14,958 nt of DNA, from positions 1-14,958 of the forward strand of contig CAJUEI010000080.1 of assembly GCA_910585255.1 (NCBI GenBank), in the 5' to 3' direction. The notes under the pieces are model-generated. The model was not told the origin of the DNA and ran no database searches. It was given only the letters and a program-made list of their open reading frames with translations. How positions within the stretch are numbered: the first letter of the stretch is position 1; each line of letters opens with the position of its first letter. The stretch comes from an uncultured Lachnospiraceae bacterium (GTDB lineage: Bacteria > Bacillota > Clostridia > Lachnospirales > Lachnospiraceae). The translations under genes were made by a program, and so were the position numbers. Shown here in pieces: positions 1 through 7,093 of the stretch.

Positions 1-166
1 AATGGTAAGACTGACAGTAAAGCTGTCAGACGGCAGTGAATTGACAGTCAGCCGTTATGGAATTGATGCCCCTTATAAATTAGGAGAGCGGATCTACTGC
101 TGCTGGAAGCCGGAACATGCTGTTGTAGTAGAAGAGACAGAAGCAGAGGAATACTATAAAAGTTAG
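1..166 (+). CDS. potA: Polyamine-type ABC transporter ATP-binding protein, C-terminal end only (PotA)
   Basis: This is a partial gene. The reading frame is open from base 2 to a TAG stop at 164-166 and gives about 54 C-terminal residues; the rest lies before the window. The fragment has the look of the TOBE domain that closes PotA-type ATPases: a beta-rich stretch (MVRLTVKLSDGSELTV) followed by a GERIY...W.PEHAVVVE strand pair and an acidic tail. PotA would power import of the substrate through PotB and PotC at the inner face of the membrane. The identification rests mainly on the immediately following potB and potC genes, since none of the nucleotide-binding motifs are in view. Only 3 to 15 bases separate it from potB, so the two are surely cotranscribed. 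Confidence 0.8.
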   Translation, partial: MVRLTVKLSDGSELTVSRYGIDAPYKLGERIYCCWKPEHAVVVEETEAEEYYKS

Positions 167-181
167 GGAATGGAGAGTGAA

Positions 182-1036
182 ATGAAGAGAAGAAGAAGTC
201 GGGCATGGCTTTTAGTCGTTCCCTTTTATTTTTATACTATTGTATTTGTAATTTTGCCGCTTGCCTATATGGTGCTGTTAAGCTTTTTGCAGCGGGCGGA
301 GATTTGGGGTGTGACGAAAGAGGTAACATGGGATAATTATAAAAATATATTGGAGCCTATTTATCTTCATACATTTGCAGAGTCATTAAAACTGGCATTG
401 ATCTGTACGGCACTCATTGCTCTTTTGGGGTATCCGTTTGGGTATTTTATGGCGAAGCTGTCTAAAAAGTGGAAGAGCCGGGTTATGATACTTTTAATGA
501 TTCCTTTTTGGACGAGTGCACTGATTCGGATGTATGGATGGATTATTATTTTCCGCAGCAATGGACTTTTGGATCGATTGTTTATGGCAATTCACTTAAC
601 CGAAAAACCGCTGCGGCTTCTTTATACTTATCCGGCAGTTGTAGTAGGGATGGTTTATGCACTGCTGCCTTTTATGATTCTTTCGGTTTATTCTAGTGTA
701 GAAAAAATGGATTGGTCACTGGTAGATGCGGCAAGGGATCTGGGGGCTTCTCCGGTTTATACGTTTTTTACGGTTACTTTAAAACTGACCATGCCGGGGT
801 TTTTATCCGGGATAGTATTGACTTTTATTCCGTCAATGGGTTTGTTTTTTGTTGCGGATATTTTGGGAGGGAATAAAATTGTACTGGTTGGAAATCTGAT
901 TCAGGAACAGTTAATGAAAGCACGAAACTGGCCGTTTGCTGCTGCACTTTCGGTTGTACTTATGATACTGACTTCCCTGATGCTGCTATTGTATCGAAAG
1001 GTGGCTGGGGTGAAGGAATTGGAGGGATTGTTTTGA
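182..1036 (+). CDS. potB: Spermidine/putrescine-type ABC transporter permease PotB
   Basis: This is an integral membrane permease of about 284 residues with six hydrophobic segments, the usual size for PotB. The cytoplasmic EAA loop that docks on the ATPase is clear (VDAARDLGASPVYTFFTVTLK followed by MPGFLSGI). It would pair with PotC to form the transmembrane channel. I place the start at the ATG at 182 rather than the in-frame ATG at 170, because GGAG at 172-175 sits 6 bases upstream of 182, while 170 has only a weak purine run inside the end of potA. The N-terminus then begins MKRRRSR, a positive stretch before the first membrane helix. The stop overlaps the start of potC. The family call is firm; the substrate is inherited from family naming and is questioned by the binding protein. 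Confidence 0.9.
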   Translation: MKRRRSRAWLLVVPFYFYTIVFVILPLAYMVLLSFLQRAEIWGVTKEVTWDNYKNILEPIYLHTFAESLKLALICTALIALLGYPFGYFMAKLSKKWKSRVMILLMIPFWTSALIRMYGWIIIFRSNGLLDRLFMAIHLTEKPLRLLYTYPAVVVGMVYALLPFMILSVYSSVEKMDWSLVDAARDLGASPVYTFFTVTLKLTMPGFLSGIVLTFIPSMGLFFVADILGGNKIVLVGNLIQEQLMKARNWPFAAALSVVLMILTSLMLLLYRKVAGVKELEGLF

Positions 1037-1812
1037 AACATAGAATAAAAGTGCCGCATATTTTTCTTGCTGTTATTTTAGGAGTGATGTATCTGCCTAT
1101 TTTGGTGATTGTGGTGTATTCTCTGAATGGATCGAAAATTTCAACGGTTTGGGAGGGGATTTCATTTCGCTGGTATCGGGAACTTTTTCGGGATCGAAGT
1201 ATGAGGGAGGCGGTAAGAAACAGTTTGGTATTGGCAGGGGTTAGCTGTGTGAATGCGGCTGTGATTGGAACTATGGCAGCAGTTGGAATGAGGCGGATAT
1301 CTTGGAAAAGTAAAGGGATTATGGCATATTTTTCTACCATTCCGATTATGATCCCGGAGATTATATTGGGAATGGTATTTATGGTGTTTTTTTCTTTTTT
1401 GGGGCTGCCTTTTGGAATGGTGACTTTGGTTTTGGCACATACGGCTTTTTGTATTCCTTATGTGTTTACTATGGTTCGAAGCCGGCTGGTTGGGATGGAT
1501 CGGGCGTTGGAGGAGGCGGCAAGGGATCTTGGAGCAGGAGAGGGGAGAGTGTTTTTTACGGTGACGCTGCCTTTGATCACTCCGGCGATTGTATCGGGGA
1601 TGCTGTTGGCATTTGCGATGTCTTTTGATGATGTGGTGATTAGTATTTTTGTAACAGGGGCTACTACGAATACGCTTCCGGTTAAGATTTATACGCAGAT
1701 GAAAAATGGGGTTTCGCCTGAGGTTAATGCACTTTCGGTTGTGATGTTAGCGGGGACTGGAGTGGTGATTGGGGTTAGTTCGTTGGTGCGGAGGAAGAGA
1801 ATGGGAGAATAA
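1033..1812 (+). CDS. potC: Spermidine/putrescine-type ABC transporter permease PotC
   Basis: This second permease of 259 residues has about six membrane helices and the EAA loop EEAARDLGAGEGRVFFTVTL followed by ITPAIVSGM. It also has the FAMSFDDVVISIFVTG stretch typical of PotC proteins. It starts at a TTG codon that overlaps the TGA of potB by 4 bases. GGAGG at 1021-1025, 7 bases before the TTG, supports this unusual start and implies translational coupling. PotB and PotC normally form a heterodimeric channel. Codon use is strongly G- and T-rich, as in the next two genes. The following gene of the set, the binding protein, is not adjacent but separated by 435 bases that carry repeats. Confidence 0.9.
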   Translation: MKHRIKVPHIFLAVILGVMYLPILVIVVYSLNGSKISTVWEGISFRWYRELFRDRSMREAVRNSLVLAGVSCVNAAVIGTMAAVGMRRISWKSKGIMAYFSTIPIMIPEIILGMVFMVFFSFLGLPFGMVTLVLAHTAFCIPYVFTMVRSRLVGMDRALEEAARDLGAGEGRVFFTVTLPLITPAIVSGMLLAFAMSFDDVVISIFVTGATTNTLPVKIYTQMKNGVSPEVNALSVVMLAGTGVVIGVSSLVRRKRMGE

Positions 1813-1819
1813 GAGATGG

Positions 1820-1918
1820 GGGGAGGGGACGCTGAGGGCATGGGGGGATTCTCGTAACCGCTTATTGCATGGAATCCAATTATAGGGGAGGGGACGCTGA
1901 GAGCATGGAGGGATTCTC
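1820..1918 (+). repeat. Pair of 34-bp G-rich direct repeats
   Basis: Copies lie at 1820-1853 and 1885-1918 and differ at 2 of 34 positions. Both begin GGGGAGGGGACGCTGAG and end GGGATTCTC. They are spaced 65 bases start to start. The second copy also forms the left arm of the foldback at 1899-2032. Confidence 0.85.
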
Positions 1919-2032
1919 TGCTGGGGCCGTTTGCACTAAGGCTTCCTCGCAGCGGGCACATAAGATGCTGAAAGACAGCATCTAAGTGCCGGCGGGAAGC
2001 AATACCCCTGCAGAGATTCCCTCCATGCTCTC
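1899..2032. repeat. 134-nt nested foldback element (possible structured RNA or miniature mobile element)
   Basis: The 23-base arm 1899-1921 pairs with 2010-2032 with a single mismatch. The pairing continues inward with GGGG (1923-1926) to CCCC (2005-2008) and GCTTCC (1941-1946) to GGAAGC (1995-2000). It ends in an apical hairpin, AGATGCTG (1963-1970), loop AAAGA, CAGCATCT (1976-1983). The whole segment therefore folds as one long interrupted hairpin on either strand. No T-run follows on the + strand, so it is not an ordinary terminator. Whether it acts as RNA (mRNA processing or differential expression of potD) or is a mobile repeat cannot be decided from one copy. Confidence 0.7.
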
Positions 2033-2178
2033 GGCTGTTTGTTTCTCAATCTAGGAAAGAATATTTTAGTGGGAGGAGTGTGGCGGATAGGATAAGGGAA
2101 TTATTTATAGGTTGTTTGAAGCTGTGTTTTGGAGGGTAGGTTATGGGTATGGGGGAGGAGGGTTATAAATTCGTAGCG

Positions 2179-2203
2179 AAAAACCCATAGGCTTGCCTAT
2201 GGG
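2179..2203 (-). terminator. Terminator-like hairpin read on the minus strand
   Basis: CCCATAGGC at 2184-2192 and GCCTATGGG at 2195-2203 form a perfect 9-bp stem with a two-base centre. On the minus strand the stem is followed by TTTTT (2183-2179), the layout of an intrinsic terminator. On the + strand there is no T-run. No minus-strand gene ends here, so it may block antisense transcription, end an unseen small RNA, or be a leftover of a mobile element. Confidence 0.45.
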
Positions 2204-2247
2204 ATGAAGGTCACTGATTTAGATAATGGGTAGTTTATTGAGAAGAG

Positions 2248-3387
2248 ATGGAGGTAGAGTTTAGGGTGAAGAATTTGAAAAAAGGGAAACAGGGTGTGTG
2301 GTTTTTGGCGGCGGTTTTTATGGTTTTTGGATTGACCGGGTGCGGAGAGAAGCAGGAGGAGAGTTCTTTTGCTGGTGATTTGGAGGAGAAGGTTATTTCT
2401 GAAGAACAGGGGGAGAAGATTGGCGGAGAGCTGAATTTGTTTACTTGGGATGGGATGTTTCCTCAGGAGGTGTTAAGTGAATTTGAGGAGGAGTATGGTG
2501 TTCGAATCCATTATGCAAATTTTGATTATGACGAGGATATGCTGGCAAAATTGGAGACGGCTAAGGGGGGAGAGTATGATGTGGTAATTGCGGATGATTA
2601 TATTATTGAGCTGGCGATTCAGGAAGGGTTAGTGCAGAAACTGGATAAAGAGAAAATTTTGAATTTAGAAAATGTGGATCAGGCGTTTTTGGGACAGTTT
2701 TATGATCCGGCAGATGAGTATAGTGTTCCGTATGGAGCGGGGATTCCTTTGATTGTCTATGATCCTGAATTGGTGGGAATAGAGATTACAGGGTATGAGG
2801 ATCTTTGGAATCCGGTGCTGGAGGATAATTTGGCTTTGATTGGGAATTATCGGGTAATCAATGGAATGGTGCTTAAGACGATGGGAAAATCTTTTAATGA
2901 AACGGATTTGGAGGTGTTGGAGGAAGCGGGAGAAAAATTAAAGGAATTGGCTCCGAATGTGCGGTTAATTAGTGACAGTAATACGCAGGATTATCTGATA
3001 AGCGGGGAAGCTGCAGCAGGATTTTTATATACGTCCCAGGTGACACTTGCACTGTCGGCACGTCCTGATTTAAAGGTGGTTTATCCAAAAGAGGGACTTG
3101 GATTTGGAATTATGGCGATGTTTATGCCTTCTCAGGCACCGCATGAAGAGGCGGGAAAAGCTTTTATTGATTTTATTTTGCGGCCGGAGGTTTCGGCACG
3201 GTGTTTTGAGTATATTGGATATGTCTGTACCAATCGGGAGGCAGTGCCCTATCTTTCGGAAGAGATGCAGAAGAATTTGGCATTGCCAAAGGAGGCAGCA
3301 GATGGGGAGTTTATTATGGAGGTCGGAAGTGCTGCCAATGAGGTGCATGAGCGGATTTGGACGGAGTTTAAAGCGGAATTGGATTAA
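2248..3387 (+). CDS. potD: PotD-like solute-binding lipoprotein; ligand uncertain
   Basis: This is an extracellular substrate-binding protein of 379 residues, anchored by lipid. The signal peptide ends in the lipobox LTGC (Cys32). The mature part starts GGELNLFTWDGMFPQEVLSE, then VVIADDYIIE, IPLIVYD, VVYPKEG and AFIDFILRPEV, all in PotD order. The ATG at 2248 has only AGAAGAG directly against it. A GTG at 2266 with GGAGGT 10 bases upstream is an equally good or better start and gives a more typical short signal peptide. The residues that contact polyamine in E. coli PotD are mostly replaced (see findings), so spermidine or putrescine is not assured. It follows potABC but is separated by a 435-base repeat-bearing gap. 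Family membership is firm; substrate is open. Confidence 0.85.
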   Translation: MEVEFRVKNLKKGKQGVWFLAAVFMVFGLTGCGEKQEESSFAGDLEEKVISEEQGEKIGGELNLFTWDGMFPQEVLSEFEEEYGVRIHYANFDYDEDMLAKLETAKGGEYDVVIADDYIIELAIQEGLVQKLDKEKILNLENVDQAFLGQFYDPADEYSVPYGAGIPLIVYDPELVGIEITGYEDLWNPVLEDNLALIGNYRVINGMVLKTMGKSFNETDLEVLEEAGEKLKELAPNVRLISDSNTQDYLISGEAAAGFLYTSQVTLALSARPDLKVVYPKEGLGFGIMAMFMPSQAPHEEAGKAFIDFILRPEVSARCFEYIGYVCTNREAVPYLSEEMQKNLALPKEAADGEFIMEVGSAANEVHERIWTEFKAELD

Positions 3388-3505
3388 AGCATAGAAAAGA
3401 GAAATCTAATCGAATCATCAGATAGTTTTCACTTGTCTGTCATATTGAAGTGATAAAAATAAAGAGAAGCAAAGGGGGAGCAGTTGACAGAAAGGAAGAG
3501 AAAAG

Positions 3506-5221
3506 ATGATGAATCGAAAGAGTATAAGACAAGGAATTGCAGTAGTTACGGTATTTGCCTGTGTGGCTGGAGTAACCGGATGTCAGAGTGTGCCGGTTCA
3601 TTTTGCAAGTGAGACTTCTTCTGCTGAAACTCGTTTAGAACAGAGCAAAGAGGGAGAGGAAGCGGATAGTTGGAAGGGGGAAGACTATCAGGAGATTACG
3701 TTTAACGGAGAAGAGATTTTTACAAATGCTTATGGGGCTATGGTAAAGGGAACAACGGTGACAATTACAACCGGAGGAACATATGTAATTAGCGGGGTTT
3801 TGGAGAATGGGCGGATTGTAGTGGATGCTTCTAAGACGGATAAGGTTACTTTGGTTTGGAATGGAGCACAGATTTCTTGTAAAGATGCTTCACCGGTCTA
3901 TATTATACAGGCGGATAAGACCATATTTTATCTGGCTGAGGGGACGGTGAATCAGATATCAGATGGGGAACAGTATTTGTTTGAAGACGGGGAGACAGAG
4001 CCGGATGCTGCAGTATTTGCAAAGGATGATTTAACGATTAAGGGAACTGGAAGTTTGACGGTAAATGCCAATTATTATGATGGCATTGTCTGTAAGAATG
4101 ATTTAAAGATTACTGGGGGAATTCTTACGGTAAATGCTGCACATCAGGGGATTAAGGGAAAGGATTCTCTGACGGTAGAGGGCGGAACGATTTTGGTCAA
4201 TGCAGAGGATGACGGAATAAAATCTTCGAATGAAGCTTTGGTAGAGGAAGATGGAAAAGAAGTGGGATGGGTCAGGATTGAAGGGGGAGATATTACGATA
4301 GCGGCAGGAGATGATGCAATTCATGCCGAGTCGGATCTGACGATAGAGGGAGGAAAGATTACGATTACAGAAAGCTATGAGGGAATAGAAGGTGCCTGCG
4401 TCTATATCAATGGTGGTGAGATTTGTTTATATGCATCGGATGATGGAATTAATGCAGCGGGGTATGCAATAGAGAATTCGAATAGTGATGTGCCGCTGGA
4501 GAGCCTGGAGCAGATGGAAGGAGAGAGAGAGGTGCCGTTGGAGGGATCGGAGCGGATGGAAGGGGAGAGAGATAAGCTGTTGGAGAAACCAGAGCGGATG
4601 GAAGGAGAGAGAAGGGAAGCGGAATGGAATATGCAGGAGCCGCCGGTTTTTCAGAAGGAGTGGGGAAATGACAGAGGCGGGGGAAGAATGGGAAATCAGT
4701 CAAGCGGAGGGTATTTGGAGATCAATGGAGGAACTATTTATGTCAATGCAGAGGGGGATGGGATTGATGTAAATGGAAGTATGGTAATGAATGGAGGGAC
4801 AGTTCAGATAGATGGAACAGAGAGCGGCGGTGACAGTGCACTGGATTATGATGGAACATTTGAGATCAATGGGGGTATTTTGGTTGGAGTAGGAAATCGG
4901 GCAATGGCACAGGTAACTTCTTCTGGTTCATCTCAGTATAGTATAGCGGTTTATTTTGATACAGTACAAAAGGCAGGAAGTGAGATTGCGGTTCAGGATG
5001 CTTCTGGGGCAGAGATATTGTCCTATATGCCGCAAAAGCAGTATAATTTTCTTCTATTTAGTTCGGAGGAGCTGAAGGCGGGAGATTCTTATACGGTATG
5101 GGTAGATAGGATGCAGGAACAGAGTGTTGTTTTGTCGGATGTAGTTACTGTTTTGGGGAATGTATCGGAGATGGGGAAAGGGGGATTTGGCGGGAGAGAT
5201 CACGGGATGAAGATGGAATAG
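3506..5221 (+). CDS. Cthe_2159-family carbohydrate-binding beta-helix lipoprotein
   Basis: This secreted, lipid-anchored protein of 571 residues has a signal peptide ending in the lipobox VTGC (Cys26), followed by a Ser/Glu-rich linker. From about residue 63 to 325 and again from 400 to 470 it shows repeated turns of the type DLTI.GG.ITV.A..DGI, as in the right-handed beta-helix proteins of the Cthe_2159 family. From knowledge of that family, the founding member binds cellulose and acidic sugars and calcium; no catalytic residues are known. A charged insert at residues 329-370 is three 14-residue repeats ending MEGER-x. The C-terminus is glycine-rich (GKGGFGGRDHG). AGGAAG at 3493-3498 supports the start. 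It lies 118 bases after potD with no clear terminator between them, so readthrough is possible, though the two functions are not obviously linked. Confidence 0.8.
   Translation: MMNRKSIRQGIAVVTVFACVAGVTGCQSVPVHFASETSSAETRLEQSKEGEEADSWKGEDYQEITFNGEEIFTNAYGAMVKGTTVTITTGGTYVISGVLENGRIVVDASKTDKVTLVWNGAQISCKDASPVYIIQADKTIFYLAEGTVNQISDGEQYLFEDGETEPDAAVFAKDDLTIKGTGSLTVNANYYDGIVCKNDLKITGGILTVNAAHQGIKGKDSLTVEGGTILVNAEDDGIKSSNEALVEEDGKEVGWVRIEGGDITIAAGDDAIHAESDLTIEGGKITITESYEGIEGACVYINGGEICLYASDDGINAAGYAIENSNSDVPLESLEQMEGEREVPLEGSERMEGERDKLLEKPERMEGERREAEWNMQEPPVFQKEWGNDRGGGRMGNQSSGGYLEINGGTIYVNAEGDGIDVNGSMVMNGGTVQIDGTESGGDSALDYDGTFEINGGILVGVGNRAMAQVTSSGSSQYSIAVYFDTVQKAGSEIAVQDASGAEILSYMPQKQYNFLLFSSEELKAGDSYTVWVDRMQEQSVVLSDVVTVLGNVSEMGKGGFGGRDHGMKME
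4490..4615 (+). repeat. Three in-frame 42-bp tandem repeats
   Basis: Units at 4490-4531, 4532-4573 and 4574-4615 encode 14 residues each: VPLESLEQMEGERE, VPLEGSERMEGERD and KLLEKPERMEGERR. The 42-bp period keeps the frame, so copy number can vary without breaking the protein. The repeat interrupts the beta-helix and should form a charged, exposed loop or helix. Confidence 0.9.
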
Positions 5222-5246
5222 GATTAGAGAAGGAAGATGCTAGATA

Positions 5247-5276
5247 GAGAGAGGAAGGGGGATTATTTCCTCTCTT
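5247..5276 (+). terminator. Possible terminator after the beta-helix lipoprotein gene
   Basis: AGAGAGGAA (5248-5256) pairs with TTCCTCTCT (5267-5275) around a 10-base loop, 26 bases after the stop codon. Only TTAATATA follows instead of a proper T-run, so this is a weak candidate. Confidence 0.4.
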
Positions 5277-5306
5277 AATATAGCTAGAGTGTATTCGATA
5301 AAGTTA

Positions 5307-5330
5307 TTTATAATAATAATATATTATAAA
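5307..5330. repeat. AT-only inverted repeat at the convergent junction
   Basis: TTTATAATA (5307-5315) and TATTATAAA (5322-5330) form a 9-bp stem made only of A and T. It sits directly after the stop of the minus-strand permease gene. It may help end that transcript, but the stem is weak. Confidence 0.4.
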
Positions 5331-5332
5331 TT

Positions 5333-6088
5333 TCATATAATATCTCTTTTTTGAAACTTTAGTATACTTGCACCTATACTAAATGTACATAAAAATAAAA
5401 TAAGTAAGATTTGAAACCAAATAGGACATCCCGATTGTTCTAGTCTGCCTGTCAGCAGCAGATAAGTTGCAGTCCATGGATAAAATCCTGCTATTGGTGA
5501 ACCAGATAATACGACATTTAATAAACTGATTACTGCTATAGCGATAAAAGGTACGACTGTTCCTTTTGTACATAGAGTAAGATATACAAAAGGAGTAAGT
5601 GTTGTAAATAATAATATACCGCCTTTGAGCATCTGTATTAAAATAGAAGCTGCGGATAGCAGCGTAATCTGTGAAATATTCAAAAACAGGCTGCAAATTA
5701 TGGATATTATCATAATGTCTAACCAAGAGAGAATCATGAATAATAAGACAAGAATAAAAAGTATCATAAATTTGCCTATTAAAAATTGGCTGCGTTTGAT
5801 TGGGACAACAAAAATGGTTTTTAAGGTTTTTTCAGTATATTCTCTGCTTATCAGATAGGATGCAGTGACTGTTAGAATAAGGGGTCCAAACAGCAGCATA
5901 AGAAACATAATCGTATCTTCATAGATCCAGCTAAGGCTTAAGGAAGCTGCTGAATTTGAAAGACTAATCCGAATATTATTGATAATAACTAAAAACGGCA
6001 CAATTAAGGAACCTAAAACGCCGATTAAAATAATTTTGGAACGTTTTAACTTGATCCATTCACAGTATACAATATCAGCCAATTTCAT
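5333..6088 (-). CDS. ABC-2 type membrane permease (lantibiotic/bacitracin-type exporter or immunity)
   Basis: This is a permease of about 251 residues with around six hydrophobic helices. The N-terminus YCEWIKLKRSK runs into the first helix, and an ISREYTEKTLKTIFVVPIKRSQF loop follows the second, as in ABC-2 permeases of the LanE/LanG and BcrB type. It should form the membrane part of the exporter powered by the upstream ATPase, whose 3' end it overlaps. The start is ambiguous. AGGAGG lies only 2 bases before the ATG at 6088 and 8 bases before an in-frame TTG at 6082; a GTG at 6091 is also in frame. The overlap suggests translational coupling. LanFEG sets have two permeases; here only one is present, so a homodimer is likely. 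The family is clear, the substrate unknown. Confidence 0.8.
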   Translation of the reverse strand: MKLADIVYCEWIKLKRSKIILIGVLGSLIVPFLVIINNIRISLSNSAASLSLSWIYEDTIMFLMLLFGPLILTVTASYLISREYTEKTLKTIFVVPIKRSQFLIGKFMILFILVLLFMILSWLDIMIISIICSLFLNISQITLLSAASILIQMLKGGILLFTTLTPFVYLTLCTKGTVVPFIAIAVISLLNVVLSGSPIAGFYPWTATYLLLTGRLEQSGCPIWFQILLILFLCTFSIGASILKFQKRDII

Positions 6089-7031
6089 CACCTCCTACTA
6101 ACTCGGTAAAATAATCTTCTAATTTTCCTGTGTGAACACTTATATTGGCAACAGCAAGTCCTTCTTTTACAAAATGACGGTTGATATCTGCTCTGCTGTC
6201 GATTTTTTCATATAACCGCAATAGGCTGTTTCCTATTATTGTATAATCTGAAATATAAAAGAAATGTTCTAATATAAGGGCTGCTTTCTTTACATCTGAT
6301 ACTTCAAATTCTGCATATCTGCGTCTGTGTTGATATAATTTTTGCAGGTTTGTTTCTTCTAAAAGTTTTCCTTTCTCTATGACTCCTATTACATCTGCAA
6401 TCTGTTCGATTTCATTTAATATATGACTGGAAATTAAGATGGTGGTTCCTTTTTCCTTACATAATTGTAAAAGATAGTTTCTGGTTTCATATATGCCGAT
6501 TGGGTCCAGACCATTCATAGGTTCATCTAGAATCAGCAATTCTGGTTCATGCATAATAGCTGCGGCTAATCCCAAACGCTGTTTCATTCCTAATGAGTAT
6601 TCACGGAACAGCTTTTTATGTTCTTTTTCTAGGTTTACAATAGAAAGGGCATATTCTATGGTATCTTTACGATGTCTCCCTCGAAGCCGTGCCAAAATTT
6701 CCAGATTCTCTTTTGCGGTTAAGTTTTCATAAAAGGCGGGAGCTTCAATCATTGATCCAATCCGATGGTAATTCTTTTTATTAAAATCAGAACTGTTTTT
6801 GCCAAAAAGAAAAATTTTTCCGCTGGAGGGCTGAACAAGATTCAGCAGCATTTTCATAGTTGTTGTTTTTCCGGCACCGTTTCTTCCCAAAAGGGCATAA
6901 ATCTGTCCTTTTGGGATATGAAGATTTAGATTATTTACTACAGAATGATTTTGATATACTTTACATAAATCTTTTGTTTCTATTATATAAGTTACATCAT
7001 TAATATGGATATTACGATTCTCATGATTCAT
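6075..7031 (-). CDS. ABC transporter ATP-binding protein, BcrA/LanF type
   Basis: This ATPase of 318 residues has Walker A GRNGAGKTT (residues 49-57), signature YSLGMKQRLG (145-154), Walker B LLILDEP (165-171), D-loop MNGLDP and H-loop ISSH. The position of the Q-loop reads IGSMIEAPAFYENLT with glutamate (E96) in place of glutamine. This is the E-loop known from lantibiotic-immunity ATPases (LanF). A C-terminal extension of about 90 residues beyond the core is also seen in BcrA proteins. It probably drives removal of an antimicrobial peptide or similar membrane-active agent from the cell surface. AGGAGGT at 7041-7047, 9 bases upstream, supports the ATG. It lies 62 bases after the kinase gene and overlaps the permease gene, so all four genes form one operon. 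Confidence 0.88.
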   Translation of the reverse strand: MNHENRNIHINDVTYIIETKDLCKVYQNHSVVNNLNLHIPKGQIYALLGRNGAGKTTTMKMLLNLVQPSSGKIFLFGKNSSDFNKKNYHRIGSMIEAPAFYENLTAKENLEILARLRGRHRKDTIEYALSIVNLEKEHKKLFREYSLGMKQRLGLAAAIMHEPELLILDEPMNGLDPIGIYETRNYLLQLCKEKGTTILISSHILNEIEQIADVIGVIEKGKLLEETNLQKLYQHRRRYAEFEVSDVKKAALILEHFFYISDYTIIGNSLLRLYEKIDSRADINRHFVKEGLAVANISVHTGKLEDYFTELVGGDEIG

Positions 7032-7093
7032 CTGATAAGCACCTCCTGTCTTTTATTCTACCAGTAAGTTCTGACACACCCCTTTATCAAATC

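Larger units (their letters stand above)
1813..2247. other. potC-potD intergenic region, G-rich, repeats and foldback
   Basis: This 435-base gap breaks an otherwise tight importer operon. I see no convincing reading frame and no good sigma-A promoter for the + strand. The content is listed separately: two 34-base direct repeats (1820-1853 and 1885-1918), a long nested foldback (1899-2032) and a perfect 9-bp hairpin (2184-2203). The + strand is markedly G-rich with several GGGGAGG and GGGGGAGG runs. The gap could hold a regulatory RNA or be an intergenic repeat that inserted between the two genes. Confidence 0.7.

Noticed and set aside
2033..2247. Possible separate + strand promoter for potD
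   Set aside because: Pairs such as TTGTTT-17-TATTTT and TTATGG-17-TATAAA match the consensus too poorly to call.
3484..3512. TTGACA at 3484-3489 as a promoter for the beta-helix lipoprotein gene
   Set aside because: The -10 position at proper spacing falls on the start codon and has no TATAAT-like sequence.
4449..4703. Proline/serine-rich open frame opposite the beta-helix gene
   Set aside because: It is the mirror of the in-frame MEGER repeat; the sense frame has signal peptide, lipobox and family motifs.
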